NCBI RefSeq assembly: GCF_019399895.1
Contig: NC_091891.1
Span: forward strand, 1,178,001-1,242,000
DNA length: 64,000 bases
Source: Cardiocondyla obscurior
Taxonomy: Eukaryota; Arthropoda; Insecta; Hymenoptera; Formicidae
Direction: 5' to 3'
Both the position numbers and the translations under genes were made by a program. Every line of letters begins with the position of its first letter. Position 1 is the first letter of the stretch. The notes under the pieces are model-generated. The model was not told where the DNA came from. It searched no databases and saw only the letters and a list, made by a program, of their open reading frames with translations. Positions 37,531 through 49,013 of this stretch are shown in pieces.

Positions 37531-40500
37531 ATTTTGGAGGAAAAAATGTCAGAGACGAGTTCTCCTTTTCGGGAATCAAATACTTTGATTTTTTGACGAT
37601 ATTTTTTAGTAAGACGTTAATTTCACATATTTTCAATCCAAACGTTATCAGATATTTAACGGTAGGGCTTGTAAGTTGCAAAATTAATTATTACTTCGAA
37701 AATAATTAAAACTTTATCTTAATATTTAAAGAAAAATATTGATGACTTTAAAATTAATTTCTCACAAAAAAAGTTTTCAAACTGATATAAACTTTCATAT
37801 ATTTTTATCTGAAAAAGTCTCGCGTATTTCTGCATTTCCTAATATCGCTGAATAACAACGAAATCTTACCATTTTATTGGTCTAAGTCCGAAGCCCTGGT
37901 TTTCTCAAGGTTTCATGTCCGACGTCCGTGAAGACAGAGAGATTTCACGCAACCATGTTTAGAATCGCTACGCCACTTTGCCATTTTTGTTGTTGCTTTC
38001 CGAAGAGAATAGAACGACTGCCAGCTTTTCCATTTCTGGATTCGCTCGTTGATAAGACAGTGATTCAAACGCGCCGCAAAGTTGAGGAATACAGGGTAAC
38101 TTTAATAATTGTATCAAACTCATTCTTTTGCGGTTTGACGACTCAAATTTTTTTTTAAATAATTAATTTAGAAATAAATAAAATTATGCTACAGGGAACG
38201 TTGAAATAATCATAGGCTCGTTGTGAAAGCGATCGACTCTTAATGAGACTGTTCCTAGTTCGATTTCGACCCTCATCCCACATACACTTCAGTCTTATCA
38301 AACGTTTTTCAGAAAAAAAAAAGTTTTCCCGGAAAATAACTCGATAACGAGTCGAATGTTGTTTCTTAAAATATCATGCGCGAGAGAAGAAGCTTAAAAA
38401 TTAAATTGTTTCTTCAAAGTATAATTAATCATTGTGACTTGATACGATGTACCGTGGAGAAAGGAAAAAAAAATTAGCATGAAACTTATTAGAAAAAAAA
38501 GAGGTGGAACAGATAACAAGGACAGATAGCAACATCTTTTCTCTGGAACATTAGGTTGCTATCGGAAAAAGATACGATAAGAGGCGCGCGGGTATCTACG
38601 CTTTTAGCGCTAAGTGCGACCGCGCAGTTTCCGTCTCGAATAATCGCGAGAGGCGAGGATAAAGAGAATCGCTTAAAAAGTGACGATTAACGTTAAACGC
38701 GCGCCGAGAAAATAAAAATGAGAGGCCGAGATGACAGACATTCAGACGATAGACAGACAGACAGACAGAGACGAGAGACGTTTTTCACAACATTTAATAA
38801 AACGCTATCAACTATGTATGCCTCTTTTTTACTCAAATACTCTAAAAGTTACTTACATACGTGTATAATCTTTTATATGTTTATTCCTTTTTTTTTTTCC
38901 TTCAATGCCACGCGGCTCGGACGTGTCATATCCCTCTCGCGCTTCGGATGCACCCTTTCCCATGCCACTCTCCCTCGATTCTCGCAACTGCTCTTTCGAA
39001 ACGCTTCGTCACTTTTGCCCCTTTCTCTCCTCCCTTTTTCTTTGTCAATCAGCGATTTCTACCTTTCGCTCGTTTTCTTAGGCACCGATCATCGACGATG
39101 AACACAGTGAGGTACGCCAGCGCGATCAAAGAGCGAAAAGAAAAAAAAAAAGGGTAAAAAAAAAAGAAAGAAGAAAAAGGGTGCCTCACAAATCTCGGGA
39201 ACTGACACGTCCAGCTTCGAGTGTATATGTACGTACGCGTACGTATGTTGAATATCGTGTATGTGGGTGTATGTCACGTTTTCACTCACGCGTATCCGTG
39301 TATGTGTGCGTGTGTACAAATTTAATACTATCGTCGTATCGTTAACGCTTCGCTTATGTATATAAGTGCTTCGATTAATCGTGGACACAGCGATCAACGT
39401 CCCGGGATGCGCTAAAGAGAGGTCCGTTTCTCTTGAAATGTCTTCTACGGGGACTGATTGATTTCTCCTTTTTTTTTTCTTTTTTTTTCCTTTTTCTCTT
39501 TTTTCGATTTTCGGAGGATGACGGGTGTGCAAAAGGGTAGGTCGGCGGTGACGGCGGTGCGGTATGTCCTCCTTTTCACGAATCTCCCTCTCAGCCGTTC
39601 ATTGCGTCGCGGAGAGCCGAGCCTGTCGCCTCAAGCGCGAATTTCCCTCTTTTCCTTCTTCCCTCTTAAGCTTTTTTTTTTCTTCGTTCTCTTTCTCGTA
39701 TTCGCGTCCATCAAATTTTTCACCACCTTCCGCGTTCCCCGCCCGAGAGAGAGGAGGGTGTCTCTCCCTTTTATTCGGGTCAGAGAGATAATTACGCGAC
39801 TAAAGTCGTATATAATTACGTAGGCACCGTAATATCAGTTACAAATGTGTTCAACAATTTAAAATGGAGGACTTCAAATGTATCGAGCGCCAAATTATAA
39901 AAGTATGATTGCTCTAGATAGTTGCCTATATGTGTACATTTATATATAATTATATATAGAAATATAATTTGGGAAAACATATAATATATCGATAACGTAT
40001 ATAAAATTAACTTTCGATTGCGAACAATCAAATTAATTGCTTTTGACCATTCCGCGATTCCCGATCGTGACGACGAAATAATATCATTTATAAAAATAAA
40101 GGCATAACAATTGTGTACATTCCTATCAATACATTTTTTTTTCTTTTTCGCAAAGTATACCTATATAATTTTAAAATATATCATTTTACATGCAATTTTG
40201 TATATATATCCTTTTTTATACATGCATAATTATAAATCTAAGGACCGTTCACGCGAGCGAAGATGCTTCCTTTCGAAAAAATATTTCTCTGGCGCTCGAC
40301 ACGTTCGAGATCTTCGCGCTTGGAATTCGCGAGAGAAGAAAATCGAAATCCGCGCTTTGTCGTCGATCGTCACTGGAATATTCGCAGTTTCTACATTGAC
40401 CGGCGTAAAAAAGTCCCATATAATTTATCTCTTAACTTATGAACTTGGCGCTAAACCGTTCTCCTGCTATCTTCTCTTATTATTTCTTCTCCTTTTTTTT

Positions 40501-40950
40501 TTTTTTCCTTTTCTTTCGTATGCACAAGTATCACAATCGCTCACGTATCACGCTTGTCTACGAATGTGTCATGTGTACGCGTGTGCTTTTTTTTTCCCTT
40601 CGCTTTACAATTTATTTATTTTGTTCTTGTCGTCGCTATCGTCAACGAAATGCCGTGGTCGCCCCGTTCGTTCCGCATCCAAAGTTCCGTTCTAGAGCGC
40701 GATTCGGCAGCTCTAACGATTCGAGAGATCTGCAATCTCATTTCTGGAATTCGACCTCATCGAGAGATGCAACGCACTGTGCAAAATGCAATAATTTTTT
40801 TTTTCCTTTTTAAGAATGTTTCTCAACGCTAAAAGAGCTTGGACGTGAAAAACTGAGCATAATCAGTTATGTTAACTTCAATCTAATTCCGATTAGATTA
40901 GCTCCGGCTCTATTTAATTTCGTAATATAAAATAATAAATTGTATATATT
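37531..40950. other. Gene-free flank with low-complexity DNA
   Basis: AT-rich DNA with a CAGA tract (about 38741-38768), T-rich and A-rich runs, and a 16-base palindrome at 39230-39245. Open frames in the 38.8-40.8 kb part are driven by T runs and encode poly-phenylalanine, so they are not genes. Part of it could belong to the 3' UTR of the CSRNP gene if a distal polyadenylation site is used. Confidence 0.5.
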
Positions 40951-40980
40951 TTTATTAAATATATATATATATAGTACTCA

Positions 40981-41014
40981 TGTGTGTGTGTGTGTGTGTG
41001 TGTATGTGTGTGTG
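40981..41014 (+). repeat. TG dinucleotide microsatellite
   Basis: Seventeen or so TG units with a single interruption (TATG). It lies just beyond the most likely polyadenylation signal of the CSRNP gene. Confidence 0.95.
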
Positions 41015-41096
41015 CATGATGTGTGAAGAAAGTTATATAAATATTATATAAGTTCCGATATAAAAATATTAAATACAGATTTCATATTTGTATAAT

Positions 41097-41097
<1 letters not shown>

Positions 41098-41128
<31 letters not shown>

Positions 41129-41135
41129 GTATATA
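41098..41135. repeat. TA dinucleotide microsatellite
   Basis: Nearly uninterrupted alternating T and A over about 38 bases. Low-complexity DNA. Confidence 0.9.
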
Positions 41136-42281
41136 AACTTCAATATACAGAGTACATATTGCGCGTATGCGACATAATTCATATCGCACACAGTATAATA
41201 TATAAATGATATAAATTTTCAAAATTCAACTCTGTGTATATGTGTGTATTCGTGTTGTACACGTGCATTCCAGAACGATTCTCTCGAATTAGAGCGGGCG
41301 CAGATTCGCTCTAGATCGATACGTTATCCGCGTACGCAGCCTCCCGAACAGGAGGCCCGCCCTAAAAGAACACGCGACTCGTTCTCGGTCGGTCGTCCCT
41401 ATGCTTAAAGTTAGGTATTATAAACTGCAATCTATAAGCTGATCCCATGTGTTATTTCTTGGTCACAACCTCGTTGAAATCTTTCTTTTCCTACGATTGC
41501 TCACGGATCGCTCTTAAACATTCTCGACGAAAATTTCGAGACTCGAAGGTTTCACAGACTCGAGACCTTCCAGGCTCTGAAATGCTCGTCGTCGTCGTCT
41601 CTTTCGGCGTGCGTCGTCGGCGTTCTGAGTAGTTTACCGGTTCCGCGATGTGCTTTCGTTTTTTTTCTCGCTTCTCGTTACAAACGAAAATCAATTCTTA
41701 ATTGCGATAAAAAAATTGTAAAACTTTCACGTGTGGAACGATCTAGTCAACCCGGTGATTCTGGGGTGCCGACGACGACGTCGTGAGTTTGTCCATCCCG
41801 GGCGGACGCACATGTCGTAGCCATAAAATTTCCTAATGACCTCTGGGCGAGATCTTAGAAACGCGACGCTTTGGCCCCGGGAGATCTTTCATCTCCCTCG
41901 GAGGGCACTATACTCATTTCCATTCGCGTTTCGAAAAAGTAAACTCTTTCCGAGTTACCCTTCTCGGTCTAGATTGTCCTCGAAGTCCTCGTTTTCGAGA
42001 TTATCGCAATAATGGAAGAGACCCGAAGGATGCCGATCTTTCAGGCTGTAAAATAGTCGAGCGATCAAGATCGTTCACGGAGTGTTCCGAGTAGCTTCGT
42101 GGTGTCCGGCGTTCGAACGATCCTGGACGAATAGCTCGAGGGAAACGGACTGTCGAGCGAAGGGTTGAATTCCTTGTTCGTCAGCTTATTGCGCAACCAA
42201 AAAAAGGGGCGAGCTTCCGACGCGCTTTAAGCATTCTCAGTACTTTTAAATATTTTTTCCGCGAGGTAGGCTTTTCTCATC

Positions 42282-43439
42282 CTAGGCAGACACAGTTTCC
42301 ACCATGGATTTCTTGATGATTTCGCCGAAGTTTTCGTCGCAGTCTTCGGACGCACCGTCCGGCTGCGGCTCGCCGGTGACTTGACCCGGTTCGATCATCT
42401 CCGCGACCTTACCGGCCGTGCTGTGAGTACCGTAAGTAGCGTGGTGTTGCTGTGGCTCGTGCATCTCGCCATAGTATGAATACCTGCCGCTCAGGAGCTC
42501 CGAAAACGGTTCAAGTTTACCCTGCATCTGCTGTACCACCGTTGCATTTATCGGCTGCGAATTAGTAAGATTCGTGTACTGTGCGGTACTCGTGGCATCA
42601 TCCTGCGCGAACACGTCGTAGGACGGGTGCTGTTGTTGCTGTTGCTGCTGCTGGTTTTGCGGCGGTGGCGGCTGTGGCATTTGAAGCCCCTGGGTCGCGC
42701 AGCCTCCCTGAAGAGCAGCACTCGCGGCGTCCTGTCCGTAGGGCCCATAGTGCGCGAAGGCCGGATTGGGCGGCGATTGAAATTGCGGCGGCTGAAACTG
42801 CGGTATTCGCGACGTGGACGGTAGATTAGCGTATGGCGATCCGTAATCCTGATACGAAGACTGCTGGAAGCTCATGCCGCCACCGTTACCGCCTCCGGTG
42901 CCGTTGCCACCGTTAGCGCCGCCACTCTGCACGCCGGGCGAAAAGCTTTGAAAGGCCTGACCAAACTCCGGGTGCAGCTTTCGTTGCACCACGACTGATT
43001 GACTGCTGTCCACCGCGTCCTCGCTCGCGTAACAGTCGTCCCTGATAGCGTAAAGATCCAGACTGTCTTCCCGTGTCCCAGGCACTTCCGGTTGGCAGCC
43101 AGCTCCGACACCGTCGTGACTCGTTTCGTAGTGCAAGGTCGTGAATCCTCCTCCGCCGGGTCCCGTGCCCGGAATCGCGCATGCATCTCTGCCCACAGTG
43201 CCCTCCATTCCTAAGGAACCGATATCCCTCAAAGAACGAGCGCTCCTGCTGTTCTGATTGTCTACAATCTGATCATGATCACCGCCGCCGTCTTCCTCGC
43301 GCTGCTTCTTTTCCAGTTCCAATCGCATCAGCGTGTGGATGAAATGTGTTCGCACTCGCACCGGATTAAACTCGATCCTGCCTGTGCTATTTGCGCAACC
43401 ATCTCGCGTGCAGCCGCATGGAAAACCCGGTCGATCCAC
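42282..43439 (-). CDS. Axud1: CSRNP coding exon 4: second cysteine cluster and low-complexity tail
   Basis: The exon has 385 codons plus TAG after an acceptor TTTTCAG. It opens VDRPGFPCGCTRDGCAN, completing the cysteine-rich domain, then NPVRVRTHFIHTLMRL. A Gly/Asn-rich run, a Pro/Phe/Gln segment and a run of eight glutamines follow. The final hundred residues contain LEPFSELLSGRYSYYG and the conserved-looking acidic end. The tail composition is typical of transcription-activating regions. Confidence 0.96.
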   Translation of the reverse strand: MDRPGFPCGCTRDGCANSTGRIEFNPVRVRTHFIHTLMRLELEKKQREEDGGGDHDQIVDNQNSRSARSLRDIGSLGMEGTVGRDACAIPGTGPGGGGFTTLHYETSHDGVGAGCQPEVPGTREDSLDLYAIRDDCYASEDAVDSSQSVVVQRKLHPEFGQAFQSFSPGVQSGGANGGNGTGGGNGGGMSFQQSSYQDYGSPYANLPSTSRIPQFQPPQFQSPPNPAFAHYGPYGQDAASAALQGGCATQGLQMPQPPPPQNQQQQQQQQHPSYDVFAQDDATSTAQYTNLTNSQPINATVVQQMQGKLEPFSELLSGRYSYYGEMHEPQQHHATYGTHSTAGKVAEMIEPGQVTGEPQPDGASEDCDENFGEIIKKSMVETVSA

Positions 43440-46400
43440 CTGAAAACCGTATTCAATAAAAAATCGTTTCCTTGAATAAAGCACTTTTTTTCGTGGCTAA
43501 GCTCGACCTCAAGCTTCATTTGTTAATCCTTCGATCGGTTAAACTGATTTAAGCTGAGTGGAAAATAGACGAACAAAAAGATTAATCGTTGAACGAATTT
43601 AACGCAATGCAATTTACAAGAGTTACAAAAAAATAATAAAAATAAGGATCACTTTAATTTTTCTTTAGTAAAGATTTTATATATTTTATTTATAGAGAGA
43701 AAAAAAAATTCAGATATGTAAAATCTGAAAAATATATTTTATATATTATATATATTATATATTTTACAGATCTTACATATCTGAATTTTTTTTTCTCTCT
43801 ATAAATAAAATATTCAGATATGTAAAATCTGTAAAGTATATATTATATATGTATATTATATATTTTACAGATTTTACATATCATCACATATGTTTCTCTC
43901 TTTCTAAAACGCTTTATCAGATCTTGTTAGAGTGACATTATCATATTAGACCCAATCGCAAATTCCATTAATTTAAAAAAGTAAAATTGTTCTCCAAATA
44001 TCTTTTGCTTCCTCACCTGACATTTTACGTTCGCCCTGCTGCAAGGACAGCTCTCGGGATCGCAGTATCCCTTGCAGCCACAACCACAATGCTCTCTGCT
44101 AGCGCGGATATCACGGCACTCGTCCTTCTCCACGGCGTCTATCCTTCGAACTCCGGCAGCTCTAAGAAGTGCTCGACGCTGCCACGTGGGTACCGGCTGC
44201 AGGAAATAATAGCTGTCGATGTCGAGCTCCTCGTTGTCGCTCGGCTCTTCATCGGTGTCGTCGCTCGGGTCCTCAGAACTGGACGCCGTCTCGGTCACGC
44301 AATTTGTCGCGCAGTTGCGCTCAGAGCGCAATTGCGCGAGACGGGCGCGGTGAATCCGCCTCTGCTCGGCCGCGTGTTCCGACAACGAGAACCTCTCCGC
44401 GTGCGTGTGCGTCGCGCTCATCCCCAGAGTGCTGCCTCCCTGAAACCGGCAGGATCGATCTCACATTTCTAGCTTTAATTTGCACGCCCGGTGTACGTTT
44501 AGTACTTATTTAACCGGCGATTAATCTTTGAAATAAAAGTCGCAAAGGATCGGAAGAAAAAAGAATTAATCATCTTGTCTTCGTAATTTTAAAACTTGTA
44601 CAGGCTTACGAACAAATCTACATAATGAAATTATTGATAGTAAAAATAGTAATAAAAAAGCAACATATGGCATTAGATTATAAATTAATAAAAAAAGCTC
44701 AGCGATAAAATACGAATAATATTATTTTTCTTCTGTTTGGCAATTTTATGGAAATATCGTGCGTCTTAAACCTTGTACGATTAAAGAGAAGCATTACATT
44801 ACGATTCATCGTAGACTTTTATCGTGAAGTAGTAACACACACAAAAAAAAGGGGGAGTCGATGGTGTCTTGTACAAATTCGATGGCAAATATTATGGCAG
44901 TATTATTGAAAAGTATTACATATGATGCGAGATGGAGGGAAGAAACGATAGACTTGTTTTGCGCGAATGCGGTCAAAAAAAAAAAGAAGGATCGATCGCA
45001 TAGGTACCTTACGTACTACATAAATTCGATCTTATATTCTTACAGCGGGATGGATATTACAAATGACGGTACGATTTCCCGTCATAAGCGCTTGTTATTC
45101 GGATTACTTCGGGTTATTACGAGCGCTTGTTATTCATTCTTTCAGTCTGCATAAAGAAAATCTTGATATCGCGTACATCATACGTGCCGAAGTAACGAAA
45201 AGAACTTCCACTCGCGTTATTTATGTTACGCTATACGTGCAAAAGAAAAGGAGAGAACGAATAAAGAGCGAAAAAGCAATAGGAAATAACTAGTAGAAAA
45301 CAATTAGGAGCTTAGTAACTGGCCGGGGCCAGAAGCGCAGGCATGTAAATTGCAAAGAGAACGATAACGAGACAAATACACTTTCATATTCATACTTTTC
45401 CGGGACGATGGAATAAAAATATGCGAAATGTGGCGTTCAATGAAGCACTTACTGCTACGAGCGTAACAAGGCGGACGGGGTAGACACAAAGGGAAGAACA
45501 CCGTCGGGTAATATAAAAATAATAAAAAGTTGTTCGCGCGACTGAAGGGAAAGGTGAGAGAGGGAGAGAGAGAGACGAACCAATTTTCGGGCTTACCTGG
45601 GAAGGCACGCAAGTGAAGCCTTGTGCTCTGGGGAAGTAATAGACCGTCACCGCGTCGAAGTGGATGTTGCGCTTTTTCTTCAGGGGCTCGTCGACGTTAC
45701 CCCGCGATTCGTCGCCTTCCATGCAGTCGGTCAGTCTGCGCTTCAGGTTGCTCTTAGCCGGAAGCGCCCGGAAGCTCGTCAGGGGTAACTGGCCCGGCGT
45801 TCCGGCCGTCCCCGAGGACGTCGCGTAACCGTCCAATTGGCTCACTCCTAAAAAAACGCGAGCTCCGTGTCACGAAACAGTAAGTCTCTTACGGAAATCC
45901 CTAATGAGAACGACGAGGCGCCAACGCTTTTTCTCAAATTTCGCGGAAATCGCGAAGACGAGGCGCCGACACGCTACGACGATTGAAAAGAAATTTAAAG
46001 AAGTGGACAATCCGCCTAAATCTTTTTACGAAATTTTCAAATCAAGCAGCAAGAGATTCTGAATATAAAAATTGCTTTTATTTTTATTTTATTAAAAAAG
46101 AAAAAAAGTATTTCTCGCTAGTTAAATTAAATTGCGATGTTGAAATTCTTTGTTCGTCTTTCGAGGCAGGTTTTGTTAATTCGAAACTTAGACGCCGCGA
46201 TAGAAATCAATTGGTTTGCATTTTTGTTAAGAAAAGTTCACTGTAGTTTTTTTATCGAAGCAGCAGTGCTTGCCGCTTGTTCTGGGATACCCGGTGTATT
46301 GCGCGTTGACAATCGATGCCGAGGCTTATCGTGTTGCGCTCTGCTCGTTCGCTTGCTCGCTCGCCGGACAGTTTCGATCAGTAAATACGAGACTAGATTG

Positions 46401-49013
46401 GTAAAAAGAATCCTCGCGGAGTTTAAAAAATTTTACATTTTTAAAGAATACAAATCTGGAGAAGTCTTGGACTTAATTATCTCGTTTAAGATGATTATCT
46501 TTGAAAATTTTATGCTTAATAGAAACCTCTTTACTAAAAGATTGTACTAAAGCAGCTTTTATCAAAAGCTTTCGTAGAAAAGTGAAATAATAATGCAATC
46601 TCTGTACAGATAATTTAAGCATCGAGTTATTAAAATTTTAGCACATAGATCAGAAATTGAATATAAAAGTAAGATTAACGTACAATAAATCTTGATTGAC
46701 AACGAAAAAAGTTATTAATAAAGTGAAATACAAAATAAATTTTTATTTTTTTTTATTTTTAATATTATTCAACTAAATTAAAATTTTCAATGGGCGTATC
46801 GAAATAACGAGCAGTCAGAACTCTATAATAGTTCAGTCATTCGACTTGCGTCGAAATCGGCGAAAGGAGAAAAGAAGACTTGCACGAGAGATTCGAAAGA
46901 GAAAGCGCCTCTTACCTTTCTCCTTGTCGGAGAGGATGTCGTCCGGTAGTCTGTCGAGGAAGGAAGTCTCCGAATCGCTTTCCGGTGCGGGTGCTGGTCC
47001 CGAGTCGCCCGGGATCTCGTTACCTAGGCCGGAGTCGCTCCCATCGGACCTCACCTCGTCTCTGACGCCGGTCGCCAAGGTCAGACTTTCGGCGGAGTCC
47101 TCGGTATACGCTTCCGGTCGGTCAGCCTCCAGTCTGGTCATGATCGGCGCCATCGCCTCCACGCAACACAGAGCGACCCCTTCGGAGCAAGGTAACTGAT
47201 CGGGCGCCATGTCGACGTCGCGCAACTCGTGGCGAATACTCGTGATAGGCGACACCTCTGAACTATCGGAGCCGGTCTCGGTTTCCGTCTCGGTGTCGAC
47301 ACCTTCGGCAACGTCCGCGGATATCTCTGGCGTCTCCTCCGGCGAACTCGGCATCGTCTCCGATGAATCCAGCTCGTTCGACACGCGGCTGTCCTCGGCC
47401 GAGCCCGTCAGCACTACTTCCTCGTTCTCCTCGAGCTTACCGATTATCGCGACGGTCGTGGGCTCGTTGCTCTTCTCCAGGCTTTGCGGGGTCTCGGTCT
47501 CTTCGATATTATCCGGTTGCGACGATTGCTGAATCTGACCCTCTCCGATTCGCTCCAGCACCACCTTACACTTCTTCAAGATTAGTTCATTATTCGTACT
47601 GCAAACTCTCTCGATCTGTTCTTGCGTCTTCGATCTTGTTATCGGAGACAAGCTGCTCTCGCACCGTTGCTTTTTCGGACTTTTCTCGTGAATCTTTGAA
47701 GCTTCGACGTGCAAATCGCACTCCTCCTCGGCGACATCCGTTCTTTCACCGGAAAATGGTGAATTTTCTTCAACGACGAAGTCCCATATGTTTTCATTTG
47801 CATTCACTTCGCATTGGTCATCCTTCTTCAAATTATTTTCTTCGATGCGATTCAGCACAATCGATAGATTTCGACAGATTGGCGATAACACAGAATTCGT
47901 TGACGTCTCGACGGCGCACCTTGCGGGTGAAATGCAGGGCTTGCTTCCAGCGTCGTTGGCAGCTACGTTTGTATCCTCGGCGTCGTTTTGACGTGGCTCC
48001 GTCGTTCCGTCCGAGCTGTCGCTTCTCGAAAAGATCGAAGAAGTCGCATCGATCCCGAGCGTTGTAATTTCCCCCTCGCTGTCGTAATCCATCTTTTTGC
48101 TCGCAAGGTTCAACGTGTTCTCGATGTTGTCGAGAACGCTGCTCGTGCACTCCGAAGAGTTTACATCGATTACTGTCTTCTCTGCTTTTCCGTCCTCCAC
48201 GTCCTGTCCTCCGTGATTGACGTCCTGTATTTTCGAATTGTTCACGAACAATTCGGCCGGGACGTCGTTGCATCTCGACGTTGCCTTACTCTCGAGCTCG
48301 TCCCCGAAGAGACAAGATTCCGAGGTCAGAGACACCTCGCCCAGAGTTCTCTCTCGCAGGCTCACCAACACCGGTGACAGTCTTCTGACATCGTTCCTCA
48401 GCTGAATCGCCTGCTCCTCCGGGATCTCAATACCGATCCTCTTAATTTCTGCCCCAATCGGCAGGAAATCATTTGCGGCCGGCCTCTTTCTGGATACGTC
48501 CGGCGACGCCGGCTTCTCGATTTTGTTTTCTAACACTTCTAAACACTCTCCGACGTCGCGATCTTGAGACTCGGATGTTCTCAGCGATACCTCAAGTACC
48601 TGAGGAGTATCTTCCGTCGATTTTTCCACAATCTTGTTTTCTTCGCCTCTCTCGATCTCGCTAGCTTGCTTTGCTATCGTTAAACCCATATTAGCTTTTT
48701 CTCCTTCCCCTTCTTTCGTCTGTTCTTCTCGATCTCCTTCAGGTTTGTCACACGATTGTCTCGCTTCGAGTCCTTCGTTTTTCGGTCTTTCGTCCAGTTT
48801 TTCACATATCATCACCAAGTCCTCCCGCACAATAGATGGACGCATCTCGTCATCGTTATCGCCATTTTCGGCATTCGTTATCGCCGCTGTTATTGTCTCT
48901 TCTAACGACGACGCGTTTCCTGCTTCGGCCTCCACTGAGGTGGAATCCTCTTGGGCCTCAACGAAACAGTCCTGACGGGCCAAAGGCGATTCCATCTCGG
49001 GTGTTTCTGCCAT
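42282..49013 (-). CDS. Axud1: Cysteine/serine-rich nuclear protein (CSRNP/AXUD1 family)
   Basis: Four exons join in frame: 49013-46916, 45847-45597, 44439-44017, 43439-42282, giving 1309 residues. The CSRNP core spans about 755-970: RNIHFDAVTVYYFPRAQGF at 760-778, GGSTLGM at 784-790, FLQPVPTWQRRALLRAAGV at 862-880, a Cys-rich stretch starting CGCGCKGYC at 901, CGCTRDGC at 932, and NPVRVRTHFIHTLMRLELE at 949-967. The last seventeen residues (ENFGEIIKKSMVETVSA) form an acidic/basic end that looks family-conserved. Family members are nuclear proteins with DNA-binding and transcription-activating ability; human CSRNP1 was found as AXIN1-up-regulated, and the fly gene affects cell cycle and apoptosis. 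Residues 1-700 are acidic, Ser/Glu-rich and apparently disordered. The tail has Gly-, Pro- and Gln-runs (eight Q near 1187-1194). Start choice: the ATG falls exactly at an acceptor, so an upstream 5' exon must exist. Confidence 0.95.
43681..43813. repeat. Long AT-rich inverted repeat (hairpin) in a CSRNP intron
   Basis: The left arm begins ATATTTTATTTATAGAGAG at 43681. The right arm is its reverse complement ending at 43813. About 58 bases per arm match with two visible mismatches, and the middle is alternating AT. A second related hairpin follows at once. Confidence 0.85.
43818..43881. repeat. Second, related inverted repeat
   Basis: ATATGTAAAATCTGTAAA at 43818-43835 pairs with its reverse complement ending at 43881, with AT-rich sequence between. 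The arm word also occurs in both arms of the preceding hairpin, so the whole tract looks like a hairpin element that partly duplicated. Confidence 0.85.
44017..44439 (-). CDS. Axud1: CSRNP coding exon 3: core with first cysteine cluster
   Basis: The exon has 141 codons after an acceptor GTTTCAG, phase 0 at both ends, with donor GTGAGG. It begins GGSTLGM and includes EHAAEQRRIHRARL, an acidic serine stretch (about 833-856), FLQPVPTWQRRALLRAAGVR and the cysteine cluster up to ANVKCQ. The cysteine pattern suggests metal binding, as proposed for the family. Confidence 0.96.
45597..45847 (-). CDS. Axud1: CSRNP coding exon 2: start of conserved core
   Basis: The exon has 251 bases after a T-rich acceptor ending TTTAG, with donor GTAAGC. 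It encodes residues 700-783, including a basic motif LKKKRNIHFDAVTVYYFPR, the invariant opening of the CSRNP N-terminal domain, and ends at VPSQ in phase 0. Confidence 0.95.
46916..49013 (-). CDS. Axud1: CSRNP coding exon 1: long acidic N-terminal region
   Basis: The exon has 2098 bases with 699 codons plus one base, from ATG directly after TTTGCAG to GAGAAAG before GTAAGA. The product is rich in Glu, Asp and Ser, with no recognised fold and one basic cluster (SRKRPAAND near residue 175). The reading frame stays open for 2.1 kb, which would be very unlikely by chance. Joining to the next exon makes a glycine codon split after its first base. If the intron is retained the frame continues about 28 residues with an Arg/Phe-rich tail to a stop. 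Confidence 0.9.

Larger units (their letters stand above)
40951..42281 (-). other. Axud1: Candidate 3' untranslated region of the CSRNP gene
   Basis: Starts directly after the TAG stop at 42282. The AATAAA signal at 40956-40951 is followed by AT-rich DNA, which would give a 1.3 kb 3' UTR. Further AATAAA words occur downstream near 40611-40620. The interval includes a GT tract and an AT tract at its distal end. The true end is not determined. Confidence 0.35.
43440..46915 (-). other. Axud1: CSRNP introns between coding exons
   Basis: Introns are 45848-46915, 44440-45596 and 43440-44016. All are GT-AG. The smallest contains a striking pair of AT-rich hairpins (43681-43881). A 137-codon plus-strand open frame at 46137-46550 starts properly with ATG but is antisense within an intron and unlike any family I know, so it is not called. 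Confidence 0.88.

Noticed and set aside
38215..38285. ACTCTTAAT and GTTCGATTTC resembling a tRNA-Lys anticodon loop and T loop
   Set aside because: The anticodon and T-arm stems do not pair, so at best this is a decayed tRNA-like remnant.
38825..40830. Several plus-strand frames rich in phenylalanine and serine
   Set aside because: They are produced by T and CT runs in low-complexity DNA, not by coding sequence.
47363..48067. Plus-strand open frame of 234 codons
   Set aside because: It lies fully antisense to the long CSRNP coding exon, and its arginine/serine-rich product is what the complement of an acidic coding strand gives.
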